Made by a program: the position numbers and the translations under genes. 63,261 nt of DNA, from assembly GCA_024684955.1 (NCBI GenBank), contig JAIKWH010000055.1, positions 1 to 63,261 on the forward strand. Direction: 5' to 3'. Of this stretch, positions 32,392-41,374 are shown piece after piece; position 1 is the stretch's first letter; each line of letters starts with the position of its first letter. This DNA is from Pseudobutyrivibrio sp. GTDB taxonomy: Bacteria > Bacillota > Clostridia > Lachnospirales > Lachnospiraceae. The notes under the pieces are model-generated. The model was not told where the DNA came from. It ran no database searches and saw only the letters and a program-made list of their open reading frames with translations.

Positions 32392-33610
32392 GGTCATTGT
32401 TGTTGGTGGCGGCGCTGCCGGATGTATGGCGGCCTATGGTGCTGCCATGGTTGGACACCAGGTTATATTATTAGAAAAAAATGAAAAGCTGGGAAAGAAA
32501 ATATATATTACAGGCAAGGGTAGATGTAATTTTACCAATGCCTGCGATGTGGAAGAATTTTTTAAAAATGTTGTTTCTAATCCCAAATTTTTATATAGCA
32601 GCCTCTATACCTTTAGCCCAGACTCTACAATAGATTTTGTGGAGAGCCAGGGTATTCCTACAAAGGTGGAAAGGGGCAACAGGGCTTTTCCTGTCTCAGA
32701 TCATTCTTCAGACATTATCAAGGCATTGACCAAGGGGCTTCAATCCTATAATGTGGATGTGAGGCTTAAAACTGAGGTGGACCATCTCCTAGAAAAGGAT
32801 GGCAGGGTCTACGGCCTACAGTTAAAAAATGGGACAAGCATGGAATGTGATCACATTATTGTATGTACTGGAGGTCTTTCTTATCAAACAACAGGCTCAA
32901 CTGGTGATGGTTATAAATTTGCCCAAAAACTTGGTCTAAAGGTAACCGATTTGCGACCTGCCCTTGTGCCTCTTGATTGTAAGGAGGATTACATAAAAGA
33001 AATGCAGGGGCTTTCCCTAAAAAACGTCAATTTATCCATATATAATGGAAAGAAAAAATTATATGATAATTTTGGTGAGATGATGTTTACCCACTTTGGA
33101 ATAACGGGACCTCTTGTGCTATCTGCATCATCTATTGTGGGCAAATATTTAGATGGAAATAGTCTACAGGGATATATTGATTTAAAGCCAGCTCTTTCTA
33201 CAGAGGAATTAGATGGCAGAATCCTGCGAGATTTTAATGAAAACATGAATAAACACTTGAGTTCTGTTTTAAAGGGACTGCTTCCTTCTTCCATGGTTCC
33301 GATTTTCATAAAAATTATGGAATATGATGATAAGAGGCAAATCAATTCTATTACAAAAGAGGAGAGAGGGATTCTTTTAGCTTTGCTCAAGAATTTCCCA
33401 CTAACCATTACTGGCCTCAGAGATTATAAAGAGGCAATTATTACAGCAGGTGGTATTTCTGTAAAAGAAATTGACCCATCCACTATGAAATGCAAAAATA
33501 TAGAGGGTATATCCTTTGCTGGAGAGGTCCTGGACCTGGATGCTTTTACTGGGGGATTTAATTTACAAATTGCATTTTCCACCGGATATTTAGCCGGTAT
33601 TTCTATATAG
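32384..33610 (+). CDS. FAD/NAD(P)-dependent oxidoreductase of the YhiN/HI0933 (BaiN-like) family
   Basis: The 408-residue flavoprotein begins SKVIVVGGGAAGCMAAYGAAMVGHQVILLEKN, the FAD dinucleotide fold. It has the family motif GKKIYITGKGRCNFTNAC, an ICTGGLSYQTTGSTGDG-type loop, and the C-terminal FAD-binding GISFAGEVLDLDAFTGGFNLQIAFSTG. One relative, BaiN, is reported to act on bile acid intermediates, but most members, including YhiN, have no proven substrate. The ATG at 32384 overlaps the rpiR end and has AGGAG at good spacing; a TTG one codon earlier is less likely. cmk follows after 12 bases. Confidence 0.9.
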   Translation: MSKVIVVGGGAAGCMAAYGAAMVGHQVILLEKNEKLGKKIYITGKGRCNFTNACDVEEFFKNVVSNPKFLYSSLYTFSPDSTIDFVESQGIPTKVERGNRAFPVSDHSSDIIKALTKGLQSYNVDVRLKTEVDHLLEKDGRVYGLQLKNGTSMECDHIIVCTGGLSYQTTGSTGDGYKFAQKLGLKVTDLRPALVPLDCKEDYIKEMQGLSLKNVNLSIYNGKKKLYDNFGEMMFTHFGITGPLVLSASSIVGKYLDGNSLQGYIDLKPALSTEELDGRILRDFNENMNKHLSSVLKGLLPSSMVPIFIKIMEYDDKRQINSITKEERGILLALLKNFPLTITGLRDYKEAIITAGGISVKEIDPSTMKCKNIEGISFAGEVLDLDAFTGGFNLQIAFSTGYLAGISI

Positions 33611-33622
33611 GAGGATATTATT

Positions 33623-34279
33623 ATGGCAAAAAATGTAGCAATTGACGGACCTGCAGGAGCGGGCAAATCTACTATTGCAAAGGCTATTGCAAAGGAGATG
33701 GGATATGTATATGTAGACACTGGTGCTATGTATAGGGCAATGGCTTTGTATTTTTTACAAAATAAAATTGCAAAGGATGACGAAGAAAAAATCGCATCAG
33801 TGGTAGATGACATTATGGTATCTATCAAATACCAAGAGGGTGTCCAGCATGTTATCTTAAATGGTGAGGATGTTACTGGGCTCATCAGAACAGAGGAAGT
33901 AGGAAATATGGCCAGCGCCACATCAGTATATGGCTGCGTTAGAACAAAACTGGTCAAACTCCAGCAGGAACTGGCAAAGACTACTGACGTGATTATGGAT
34001 GGTAGAGATATTGGCACTGTAGTTCTCCCAAATGCCGACCCAAAGATTTTCCTTACAGCATCTGTAGAATGCAGAGCCAAGAGGAGATATGATGAACTAT
34101 TGGCAAAGGGCCAGGAGGCTGACTTTGACAAGATAGCAAAGGATATCGAGGAGAGAGACTACAGAGATTCTCACAGGGAGAATTCTCCACTGAGACAGGC
34201 GGAGGATGCCATACTGGTAGACTCATCTGATATGACAATTGATGAGGTTGTAAATAAAATTATTTCATATATTAAATAG
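33623..34279 (+). CDS. cmk: Cytidylate kinase
   Basis: Cmk phosphorylates CMP and dCMP. The 218-residue P-loop kinase starts MAKNVAIDGPAGAGKSTIAKAIA and has the YVYVDTGAMYRA segment, the MDGRDIGTVVLP loop and the RDYRDSHRENSPL lid, all canonical. It belongs to the frequent Firmicute cluster flavoprotein-cmk-ispH-rpsA, with ispH only six bases downstream. The gene is expressed with its neighbours; the nearest terminator is after rpsA. Confidence 0.97.
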   Translation: MAKNVAIDGPAGAGKSTIAKAIAKEMGYVYVDTGAMYRAMALYFLQNKIAKDDEEKIASVVDDIMVSIKYQEGVQHVILNGEDVTGLIRTEEVGNMASATSVYGCVRTKLVKLQQELAKTTDVIMDGRDIGTVVLPNADPKIFLTASVECRAKRRYDELLAKGQEADFDKIAKDIEERDYRDSHRENSPLRQAEDAILVDSSDMTIDEVVNKIISYIK

Positions 34280-34285
34280 GTTGTT

Positions 34286-35131
34286 ATGGAAGTAAAAGTA
34301 GCAAATACCGCAGGATTTTGTTTCGGAGTCCAAAGAGCGGTAGACTTAGTTAACAAAAATATAGAAGAGAATATCAGTCCTTTATATACTTATGGACCTA
34401 TTATTCATAATGAAGAGGTGGTCAATGACTTTCAGTCCAGAGGAGTTAATGTCATGGAGGAAGGACATATTGACGATTATGAGAAGGGCACTGTCATAAT
34501 TAGGTCCCACGGTGTCACCAGAAAGGTGGAGGAGGAACTGAAATCCAGGGGCTTTGAAATAATCGATGCCACCTGTCCTTTTGTTAAAAAGATTCACAGG
34601 GCTGTGGATGAGCATTCAAAACTGGGTGATTACATAGTAATCATTGGAAATCCTGACCATCCGGAGGTAATAGGAATCGAGGGATGGATCAATGGAGATC
34701 AGTATTCTGTTATAAAAGATGAGAGTAGTGCAAAAGATTTTTCTCTTAGTGATGACAGAAGAATTTGTATTGTTAGTCAAACTACTTTCAACCACAATAA
34801 ATTTAAAGATTTAGTTGAAATTATAAATCAAAAAGGTTATGATATTATTGTTTTGAATACAATATGCGATGCGACTAACAAGCGTCAGATTGAAGCTGAG
34901 GAAATTGCTTCTCAAGTTGATGCCATGATAGTCATTGGAAGCAAAAATTCTTCCAATACGCAAAAATTGTATGAAATATGTAAAACAAAATGCAACGATA
35001 CTTACTATATACAGACGGCTTGCGATTTAAATGCCGCTGACCTTGGTTCCATTGAAAGTGTAGGTATTACCGCAGGGGCATCCACCCCAAACAATATTAT
35101 CGAGGAGGTTCAAAAGAAATGCCAGAATTAA
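34286..35131 (+). CDS. ispH: 4-hydroxy-3-methylbut-2-enyl diphosphate reductase
   Basis: IspH is the last enzyme of the MEP isoprenoid pathway, making IPP and DMAPP with an iron-sulfur cluster. The 281-residue protein has the three cluster cysteines in GFCFGVQRAV, DATCPFVKKIH and NTICDATNKRQ. Histidines HNEEV and RSHGV and the C-terminal ITAGASTPNNIIEEV are present. In many Clostridia ispH is fused to the S1 gene. Here both proteins are separate: ispH ends with its own stop, and rpsA begins 13 bases before it in another frame. Confidence 0.96.
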   Translation: MEVKVANTAGFCFGVQRAVDLVNKNIEENISPLYTYGPIIHNEEVVNDFQSRGVNVMEEGHIDDYEKGTVIIRSHGVTRKVEEELKSRGFEIIDATCPFVKKIHRAVDEHSKLGDYIVIIGNPDHPEVIGIEGWINGDQYSVIKDESSAKDFSLSDDRRICIVSQTTFNHNKFKDLVEIINQKGYDIIVLNTICDATNKRQIEAEEIASQVDAMIVIGSKNSSNTQKLYEICKTKCNDTYYIQTACDLNAADLGSIESVGITAGASTPNNIIEEVQKKCQN

Positions 35132-36210
35132 GTTTTGAACAAATGTTGGAGGAATCATTTAAAACTATACACAATGGAGAGGTTGTCGACGGTACAGTTA
35201 TCAGTGTTAAACCTGACGAGATTGTATTAAACATCGGTTACAAGTCAGACGGTATCATCACTCGCTCTGAGTACACAAATGAATCAAATGTTGATCTTAC
35301 TACTCAGGTAAAAGTTGGCGATCCACTTTCAGCAATAGTTATTAAGGTAAATGACGGAGAGGGACAGGTCCTTCTTTCATACAAGAGACTTGCTCAGGAA
35401 AAGGGCAATGAGAGATTACAGCAGGCATTTGAGAACGGTGAGGTTCTTACTGCTACAGTAGACAAAGTATTAAAGGGCGGCTTATCAGTAGTTGTTGATG
35501 AGGCTAGAGTATTCATCCCAGCATCTTTCGTTTCAGATGTTTATGAGAAGGATCTCAACAAGTACCAGGGTCAGGAAATCAGCTTCGTAATCAGCGAGTT
35601 TGATCCAAGACGTCGTCGCATTATTGGTAATAGAAAAACTCTTCTTGTTGCTGACAGAGCAAAGGCTCAGGAGGAACTCCTTTCAAAGATCGCTGTTGGT
35701 GATGTATTTGAAGGAACAGTTAAGAATGTTAAAGACTTTGGTGCATTCATCGATTTAGGTGGAGCAGATGGTCTTCTTCATATCTCAGAGATGAGTTGGG
35801 GTCGCGTTGAGAATCCTACAAAGTCTCTCAATGTTGGCGATACAATCAAGGTATTCATCAAGGATATCAAGGACGGAAAGATTGCTCTTTCTTGCAAGTT
35901 TGATGATGCAAATCCTTGGAATGGTGCAGCTGAGAAGTTTGCAGTTGGACAGGTTGTTAAGGGCAAGGTTGTTCGTATGAAAGACTTTGGTGCTTTTGTA
36001 GAGTTGGCTCCTGGTATCGATGCACTTCTTCATGTGTCTCAGATTTCTAGAGAACGTATTGAAAAGCCAGCTGATTTCCTTTCAATTGGACAGGAAATTG
36101 AAGCAAAGGTTGTTGAGTTCAACGACGCTGACAAAAAGATTAGCCTTTCAATGAAGGCACTTCTTGAGCCAGAGGCAGCTGCAGAGGAAGCAGAGTCTAC
36201 AGAGGAATAA
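35119..36210 (+). CDS. rpsA: S1 RNA-binding domain protein, ribosomal protein S1 homologue
   Basis: The 363-residue protein consists of four S1 (OB-fold) domains at about residues 16-85, 102-168, 188-257 and 272-342. The last two are best conserved (GTVKNVKDFGAFIDLGGADGLLHISEMSW and a matching copy). The S1 of Firmicutes usually has four such domains, against six in E. coli. It helps mRNA binding on the 30S subunit. GAGGAGG sits 10 bases before the ATG within the ispH coding region, so it can initiate on its own or by coupling. A terminator follows the acidic C-terminus. Confidence 0.94.
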   Translation: MPELSFEQMLEESFKTIHNGEVVDGTVISVKPDEIVLNIGYKSDGIITRSEYTNESNVDLTTQVKVGDPLSAIVIKVNDGEGQVLLSYKRLAQEKGNERLQQAFENGEVLTATVDKVLKGGLSVVVDEARVFIPASFVSDVYEKDLNKYQGQEISFVISEFDPRRRRIIGNRKTLLVADRAKAQEELLSKIAVGDVFEGTVKNVKDFGAFIDLGGADGLLHISEMSWGRVENPTKSLNVGDTIKVFIKDIKDGKIALSCKFDDANPWNGAAEKFAVGQVVKGKVVRMKDFGAFVELAPGIDALLHVSQISRERIEKPADFLSIGQEIEAKVVEFNDADKKISLSMKALLEPEAAAEEAESTEE

Positions 36211-36223
36211 TTTTAAAATCAAG

Positions 36224-36249
36224 GCCCAAGCATTTGCTTGGGCTTTTTT
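36224..36249 (+). terminator. Intrinsic terminator after rpsA
   Basis: GCCCAAGC (36224-36231) and GCTTGGGC (36236-36243) pair around a 4-base loop and are followed by six T residues. Confidence 0.94.
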
Positions 36250-36283
36250 GTTTGTCTGTCCTTGTAAATTGCTTCACATCATT

Positions 36284-36315
36284 TTGACAGATTTAACACA
36301 ATATTTGTGTATACT
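36284..36315 (+). promoter_or_regulatory. Possible promoter of cheR
   Basis: A perfect TTGACA (36284-36289) is followed by TATACT (36310-36315), but the 20-base spacer is longer than ideal. TGTATA at 36308 would give 18 bases. No flagellar sigma-D type motif was seen. Confidence 0.45.
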
Positions 36316-36384
36316 CTTCCTAATGATTGAGTATAAATAGGCATTGAAATTAAACAAATATGATTGCGTGAAAGGCAGGATTCT

Positions 36385-37164
36385 ATGGAGAATTACGAAG
36401 AGTTTAAAACGGATGTATATAAGTTGACTAAAATTGATTTAAGCTCCTACAAAGAGAAGCAGATGCGTCGTAGAATCGATTCTCTAGTTACAAAGAATAA
36501 ATGCAAGACATATCCTGAATATGTCCAGTTATTAAAAACTGACAAAAATATATTTGATGAGTTTGTAAACTTCCTTACCATTAATGTTTCAGAGTTTTAT
36601 AGAAATCCTGAGCAGTGGGAATTGCTTACAAAGGAGTTTATCCCAGAGTTGATGGCTCATTCAGGGCAAAATTTAAAGATTTGGTCCGCAGCATGTTCAA
36701 CTGGGGATGAGCCATATTCTCTTGTTATGGCCTTGTCAGAACATATGCCCCTTAACAAGATCAAGATATATGCTACAGACTTGGACAAGCAGGTTATAGC
36801 CACAGCAAAGGTAGGGCTTTATAACGACAAATCTGTGGCTAATGTACCAGCTCATTTAAAGAAAAAATTTTTTACTCAGGTAGGAAATTCATTCCAGATT
36901 AGCGAGGACGTAAAAAGATGTGTAGAGTTTAAAGAACACAATCTTTTAAAGGACCAATATCCAAGCAACTATGACATGATTGTATGTCGAAATGTTTTGA
37001 TATATTTTACAGATGAAGCCAAGGAAGAGGTTTATAGAAAATTTGCTGCATCTCTTAGAGATGACGGAATCCTCTTTATTGGATCCACTGAGCAAGTTTT
37101 GGATTATAGAGAGATAGGATACAAGAGAAGATATTCTTTCTTCTATCAGAAAACTTCAAACTAG
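36385..37164 (+). CDS. cheR: CheR-type protein-glutamate O-methyltransferase
   Basis: CheR methylates glutamates on chemoreceptors using S-adenosylmethionine. From the ATG at 36385 the product is 259 residues. The N-terminal helical domain (SYKEKQMRRRIDSLV) and FLTINVSEFYRNPEQW lead into the methyltransferase domain with LKIWSAACSTGDEPYSLVM (the SAM loop). YDMIVCRNVLIYF and the GSTEQ end complete the family set. No other chemotaxis or flagellar gene is in the window. An in-frame ATG at 36364 lacks a ribosome site, while AGGCAGGA precedes 36385. It is monocistronic between a promoter and a terminator. Confidence 0.93.
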   Translation: MENYEEFKTDVYKLTKIDLSSYKEKQMRRRIDSLVTKNKCKTYPEYVQLLKTDKNIFDEFVNFLTINVSEFYRNPEQWELLTKEFIPELMAHSGQNLKIWSAACSTGDEPYSLVMALSEHMPLNKIKIYATDLDKQVIATAKVGLYNDKSVANVPAHLKKKFFTQVGNSFQISEDVKRCVEFKEHNLLKDQYPSNYDMIVCRNVLIYFTDEAKEEVYRKFAASLRDDGILFIGSTEQVLDYREIGYKRRYSFFYQKTSN

Positions 37165-37171
37165 ATTAAAT

Positions 37172-37204
37172 AAAGCCCTTATACATGAAGTATAAGGGCT
37201 TTTT
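37172..37204 (+). terminator. Intrinsic terminator after cheR
   Basis: AAAGCCCTTATAC (37172-37184) pairs perfectly with GTATAAGGGCTTT (37190-37202) around a 5-base loop, then T residues. The converging yprB-like gene ends 25 bases beyond, and the hairpin may serve both directions. Confidence 0.92.
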
Positions 37205-37228
37205 ATTGTTTTGATGGGAATGATTCCT

Positions 37229-38290
37229 TTAGTGTTTTAGCATATAGGTCAGTATTTTCTTTATTTGGCCTGGGTCAATATCCTCAATGGAGAGGAAATT
37301 TTCATCATCAGAGTAATCCTTGCGGAAAGTCCTTGCCTTATTTCCCACATCTACATGGTTTGGTATTTGAATAAAGTCCCCATCCTTCTTTACCTTGCAA
37401 TCACTTTTGCTGGCTGGCCTCCTGTTGGAAGGGTCCACACTGGCCCCCAAAGACTTTGGGATAATTATATCCTCATTTAACAAGTAATAATAGTTCTTAT
37501 TATCCGGTAAGAATGTATATAGAGAGTTTGATGTGATGTTTAAGGCTAAAGAAATAGTATTGTCTTTAATCACATATGTGCCATAAGGTCTTTGCTTGTT
37601 AATTGGAGAGGGTATAGAATATGGCAAAGTCCAATATGACCTATATCTATCCTGGCTTACCTCGGTATCTGATAAAGTTAAATCACAAGTTAATATATCG
37701 CAATATGCTAAAATGTCGATAAGCGACACCATTCCTTTTACATCCTCGTAGTTGTGGAGGAGGAAAAGATCCTTTAGAGACTTGTCTCTGGTTTTGGAAT
37801 ATTCTTTATAAACAGGTATCAGTTGTCCTCCGTCATATTTGTCTTCCCTTTTGAGCCCTAAGAAGACCTCCAGGGTTTTCTGCTTGTAGTTTTGTAGGTC
37901 TAATAGACACTTAGCCTTGGTGGCGGTGAGATATATATCTAAATGATATTTAGATTTAATTTCTGTATTGATGCCATATAACTTGCAGCGTTCACATATA
38001 AAGGATTGGTCAAAACGGCTTGAGTTAAATCCCATGATCTTTGGAAAAGACTTTAGGACATTTTCGAAGTATAAAAGTATTTCTGATTCTTCAGTTTCAT
38101 CATTTGCAAGCAACTGGTTTATTTCTATTTCATTTCCATTTCTAGTACCGTAACCAATTAAATAGATAAAGGACTTGCGAGGAGATAATCCTGTGCACTC
38201 AATATCAAATAGGAGAGTGTCTTCATCGAAATATTTGTCCAGAGAATATGTAATATCAGTCAACGTATATTTGTTTTGGATTATTTCCAT
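37229..38290 (-). CDS. YprB-like RNase H-fold exonuclease domain protein
   Basis: The 353-residue protein has a DEDD-type exonuclease core in its first 220 residues. LLFDIECTGL (ExoI, Asp and Glu), an IMGFNSSRFDQ segment (ExoII) and LFLLHNYEDVKGMVSLIDI (ExoIII with the catalytic Asp) are visible. The spacing fits YprB of Bacillus and related ribonuclease H-like proteins. The last 130 residues are not recognised. The biological substrate is unknown; single-strand DNA or RNA processing is plausible. It reads on the minus strand between cheR and rnfC, and AAGAGG precedes its ATG. Confidence 0.82.
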   Translation of the reverse strand: MEIIQNKYTLTDITYSLDKYFDEDTLLFDIECTGLSPRKSFIYLIGYGTRNGNEIEINQLLANDETEESEILLYFENVLKSFPKIMGFNSSRFDQSFICERCKLYGINTEIKSKYHLDIYLTATKAKCLLDLQNYKQKTLEVFLGLKREDKYDGGQLIPVYKEYSKTRDKSLKDLFLLHNYEDVKGMVSLIDILAYCDILTCDLTLSDTEVSQDRYRSYWTLPYSIPSPINKQRPYGTYVIKDNTISLALNITSNSLYTFLPDNKNYYYLLNEDIIIPKSLGASVDPSNRRPASKSDCKVKKDGDFIQIPNHVDVGNKARTFRKDYSDDENFLSIEDIDPGQIKKILTYMLKH

Positions 38291-38392
38291 AATTTTTTAA
38301 CCTCTTATTTTATCATCTAATAAAATATTCACTATAACTTTTTGCCTTGGTACTTAAAAATATACAAAATTGTTGGTAAATCTTCTTATTTA

Positions 38393-38413
38393 TTGTATAC
38401 AAACTGTTATAAT
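38393..38413 (+). promoter_or_regulatory. Promoter of the rnf operon with an adjacent palindrome
   Basis: TATAAT (38408-38413) with TG at 38405-38406 forms an extended -10. The -35 region (38385-38390) is poor. The 10-base palindrome TTGTATACAA (38393-38402) fills the spacer, where a bound regulator would block the polymerase. Confidence 0.55.
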
Positions 38414-38464
38414 TTACTTTGTAGAGTAAAGTTTCTCTAACTATAAAGAAAGAGGGGTATGGTA

Positions 38465-39787
38465 ATGGGCCTTAAAACTTTTAAGGGTGGCGTTCATCCC
38501 TATGATGGCAAAGAATTATCTAAAGAAAAGCCAATCAAGGAATTGAAGCCTCAAGGCGAATTGGTTTATCCACTATCGCAACACATTGGTGCACCGGCCA
38601 CACCGGTTGTATCTGTGGGTGATACTGTCCTGCGAGGTCAGAAGATTGCAGATGCGGGAGGCTTTGTTTCTGCACCAATTTTTTCTGCAGTTTCCGGTAC
38701 AGTAAAAGCCATCGAGCCTAGGCGAGTGGCCGTAGGCGACATGGTTAATTCTATCATAATTGAAAGTGATGGTAAATTTTTAGAGACTGGATTTGAAGCA
38801 TGCAATGACTATACCAGTCTTTCCAGTGATGAAATAATCAAAAAGATTCAGGATGCCGGTATCGTTGGTATGGGTGGCGCAGGTTTTCCAACCCATGTAA
38901 AGCTTACTCCAAATAATCCTGAAAAGATTGAATATATTATTGCTAACTGTGCAGAGTGCGAGCCATATCTTACCTCTGATTACAGATCTATGATTGAAGA
39001 GCCTGAGAAACTCATCGAGGGCATGAAAATTATTTTACAGCTTTTCCCTAATGCAAAGGGTCTTCTTGGCATAGAGGACAACAAATCTGATGTCATTGAA
39101 AGCCTCACCAGGCTTACAAAGCATGAGAAGAGAATAGAGGTTGTACCTCTTATGACCAAATATCCTCAAGGTGGAGAGCGTCAGCTTATCTATGCTTGCA
39201 CTGGCAGAAGCATTAATTCTAAGATGCTTCCTGCTGATGCTGGATGCATTGTTGATAATGTAGCTACCATAAATGCAATCTACACCGCCATTGTTGAGGG
39301 CAAGCCTGTTATGGACAGGATATTTACCCTGACTGGTGATGCAGTTATGGAGCCTAGAAACTATAGAATATGCATTGGTATGACCTGCAAAGATATTGTG
39401 GAGCAGGCCGGCGGTTTTGTGAGAGAGCCAAAGAAACTTATTTCAGGCGGCCCAATGATGGGATTTGCTATTTTCTCTTTGGATATTCCTACCACAAAAA
39501 CATCGGGAGCCCTGCTTTGCTTTAGCCAGGATGAGGTATCCAAATTTGAGACTACTGCCTGCATTAATTGTGGTAGATGTGTAGAGGCTTGCCCTGAAAA
39601 GTTAGTTCCTTCACGCTTGTCCAAATTTACTGAGTACGGGGACAAGGAGTCCTTTGAGGCCTGGTATGGACTTGAGTGTATAGAGTGTGGTTCTTGTTCT
39701 TTTGCGTGTCCTGCTAGAAAGCCTTTGGCTCAATCTATCAAGACTATGAAAAAACAGATTCTCGCTGATAAACGAAAGAAAAAGTAG
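38465..39787 (+). CDS. rnfC: Rnf complex subunit C
   Basis: RnfC is the NADH-binding subunit of the Rnf complex, which moves electrons between reduced ferredoxin and NAD and pumps Na+ or H+. From the ATG at 38465 the protein is 440 residues. It starts with the GGVHPYDGKELS segment and has a lipoyl-like barrel (residues 50-100). The FMN/NADH region (GIVGMGGAGFPTHVKL) and two [4Fe-4S] motifs near the end (CINCGRCVEACPEKL and CIECGSCSFACPA) are present. A first ATG at 38459 is only one base from GAGGGG, so 38465 fits better. The operon is rnfCDGEAB, complete and uninterrupted. Confidence 0.96.
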   Translation: MGLKTFKGGVHPYDGKELSKEKPIKELKPQGELVYPLSQHIGAPATPVVSVGDTVLRGQKIADAGGFVSAPIFSAVSGTVKAIEPRRVAVGDMVNSIIIESDGKFLETGFEACNDYTSLSSDEIIKKIQDAGIVGMGGAGFPTHVKLTPNNPEKIEYIIANCAECEPYLTSDYRSMIEEPEKLIEGMKIILQLFPNAKGLLGIEDNKSDVIESLTRLTKHEKRIEVVPLMTKYPQGGERQLIYACTGRSINSKMLPADAGCIVDNVATINAIYTAIVEGKPVMDRIFTLTGDAVMEPRNYRICIGMTCKDIVEQAGGFVREPKKLISGGPMMGFAIFSLDIPTTKTSGALLCFSQDEVSKFETTACINCGRCVEACPEKLVPSRLSKFTEYGDKESFEAWYGLECIECGSCSFACPARKPLAQSIKTMKKQILADKRKKK

Positions 39788-39801
39788 AAAGGATTATGAC
39801 A

Positions 39802-40758
39802 ATGAGCGATTTATTACATGTTTCTTCCTCTCCACATGTTCGTGCAAAGGATGATACAAGCCGCATTATGTTATACGTTATCATCGCTTTGCTTCCGACT
39901 AGTTTGTTTGGAATTTTCAATTTCGGACCTAGGGCTTTGCTTTTAATCCTGGTCTGTATATTTACATGTGTGATTTCGGAGTTCTTATTTGAAAAGATTA
40001 CAAAAAGAAAGGTGACAGTCAAGGATCTTTCTGCAGTTGTTACCGGACTTCTCTTAGCATTAAACCTGCCACATACCTTGCCAATTTGGCAGGCAGTTGT
40101 GGGATCGGTTTTTGCTATTGTGGTTGTTAAAATGTTGTTTGGCGGCCTGGGTCAAAATTTCATGAATCCTGCCTTGGGTGGTCGTGTATTCATGCTGGTT
40201 TCCTTTGCTGCTACAATGACTAATTTTGAATTTGACGGTGTAGCCTCTGCAACACCACTTGCTATGATTAAAAGCGGAGAGTCAGTCAATACTCTTGATT
40301 TACTCATAGGTCGAACAGGAGGTACCATAGGCGAGACTTCTACACTTTTTGTCCTAATTGGAGCAATTATATTAATTCTCCTGGGGGTTATTGATCTTAC
40401 CATCCCAGGAGCATACATTGTTTCCTTTGTAGTATTTTTAGTACTTTTCTCAGGACATGGTTTTGATTCAAATTACATAGTTGCACAGTTGTGCGGTGGT
40501 GGCCTCATGCTGGGTGCCTTCTTTATGGCTACCGATTATGTCACATCACCTATTACCCCTATGGGCAAAGTCCTCTTTGGCATTTGCCTGGGAGTTCTCA
40601 CAGGACTTTACAGAATATTTGGAAATTCTGCAGAGGGAGTTAGTTATGCAATTATCTTCTCTAACCTGCTGGTTCCTTTGATTGAAAAAATTACAATCCC
40701 TAGGGCTTTTGGCATAGTTAGACAAAAGAAGACCAAGGAGGTGAAGGCTAATGAATAA
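39802..40758 (+). CDS. rnfD: Rnf complex subunit D
   Basis: RnfD is an integral membrane flavoprotein carrying covalent FMN and forming part of the ion path. The 318-residue protein has about ten hydrophobic helices. The flavinylation site is SATPL with Thr151 as the attachment residue. GGLGQNFMNPALGGRVFML and the C-terminal segment DYVTSPITPMG are typical of the RnfD/NqrB family. ATG 39802 is chosen over 39796 because AAAGGA at 39788-39793 is eight bases from it. The end overlaps rnfG by 8 bases. Confidence 0.95.
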   Translation: MSDLLHVSSSPHVRAKDDTSRIMLYVIIALLPTSLFGIFNFGPRALLLILVCIFTCVISEFLFEKITKRKVTVKDLSAVVTGLLLALNLPHTLPIWQAVVGSVFAIVVVKMLFGGLGQNFMNPALGGRVFMLVSFAATMTNFEFDGVASATPLAMIKSGESVNTLDLLIGRTGGTIGETSTLFVLIGAIILILLGVIDLTIPGAYIVSFVVFLVLFSGHGFDSNYIVAQLCGGGLMLGAFFMATDYVTSPITPMGKVLFGICLGVLTGLYRIFGNSAEGVSYAIIFSNLLVPLIEKITIPRAFGIVRQKKTKEVKANE

Positions 40759-41374
40759 ATTAGTTAAAGACGCTTTGGTTTTAACTGCTATTACTGTCAT
40801 TGCTGGATTTGCGCTGGGTCTTGTTTATGAGATTACTAAGGCTCCAATTGCTACAGCAAAGGCTGCTGCACAGCAAAAGGCTTACCAGACAGTTTTTTCT
40901 GATGCAAATGAATTTAAGGGACTGGATGGTTTTGATTCTGCCACAGCATCACAAATACTTATTGATGCTGGAATAGAGGATGCCACAATCGACAATTGTT
41001 CTATAGCCTATGATGGCTCTGGCAATCCATTAGGATATGTAATCGAGGTGACAGACTCCTCTGGTTACGGCGGCGATATTTCCTTTGCCATGGGTATTAC
41101 CAATGATGGCATGATTAACGGCTATTCAATCACTAGCATTTCTGAGACAGCCGGTCTTGGTATGAAGGCCAAGGACGAGGGAGAGGGCACATTCTCCTCT
41201 CAATTTATAGACAGAAAAGCAGAGATTTTTCAGGTTACAAAAACAGGTGCATCAACATCTAATGAAATTGATGCCATTTCAGCTGCAACAATCACTTCCA
41301 AGGCTGTTACAGGAGGAGTTAATGCAGGTGTTACCTACTTCAATTCTTTGACAGGAGGTGGGGCAGATGAATAA
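40751..41374 (+). CDS. rnfG: Rnf complex subunit G
   Basis: RnfG is a membrane-anchored, mostly extracytoplasmic flavoprotein with covalent FMN. The 207-residue product has one N-terminal helix (residues about 7-28) and an outer FMN-binding domain. The flavinylation motif reads ISAATITSKAVTGGV with Thr180. It matches the RnfG/NqrC consensus except that Ala replaces the usual Gly (SAAT instead of SGAT). AAGGAGG is placed before the ATG, inside the end of rnfD. The C-terminus overlaps the rnfE start by eight bases. Confidence 0.95.
   Translation: MNKLVKDALVLTAITVIAGFALGLVYEITKAPIATAKAAAQQKAYQTVFSDANEFKGLDGFDSATASQILIDAGIEDATIDNCSIAYDGSGNPLGYVIEVTDSSGYGGDISFAMGITNDGMINGYSITSISETAGLGMKAKDEGEGTFSSQFIDRKAEIFQVTKTGASTSNEIDAISAATITSKAVTGGVNAGVTYFNSLTGGGADE

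Noticed and set aside
33424-34131. A 235-codon minus-strand frame across the flavoprotein-cmk junction
   Set aside because: It covers two well-supported genes, and its sequence is Ser-rich with no recognisable motif.
35119-35131. Frameshift mutation breaking an ispH-rpsA fusion
   Set aside because: ispH has a complete C-terminus with its own stop, and rpsA has a strong ribosome site and a normal N-terminus, so the genes look intact and separate.
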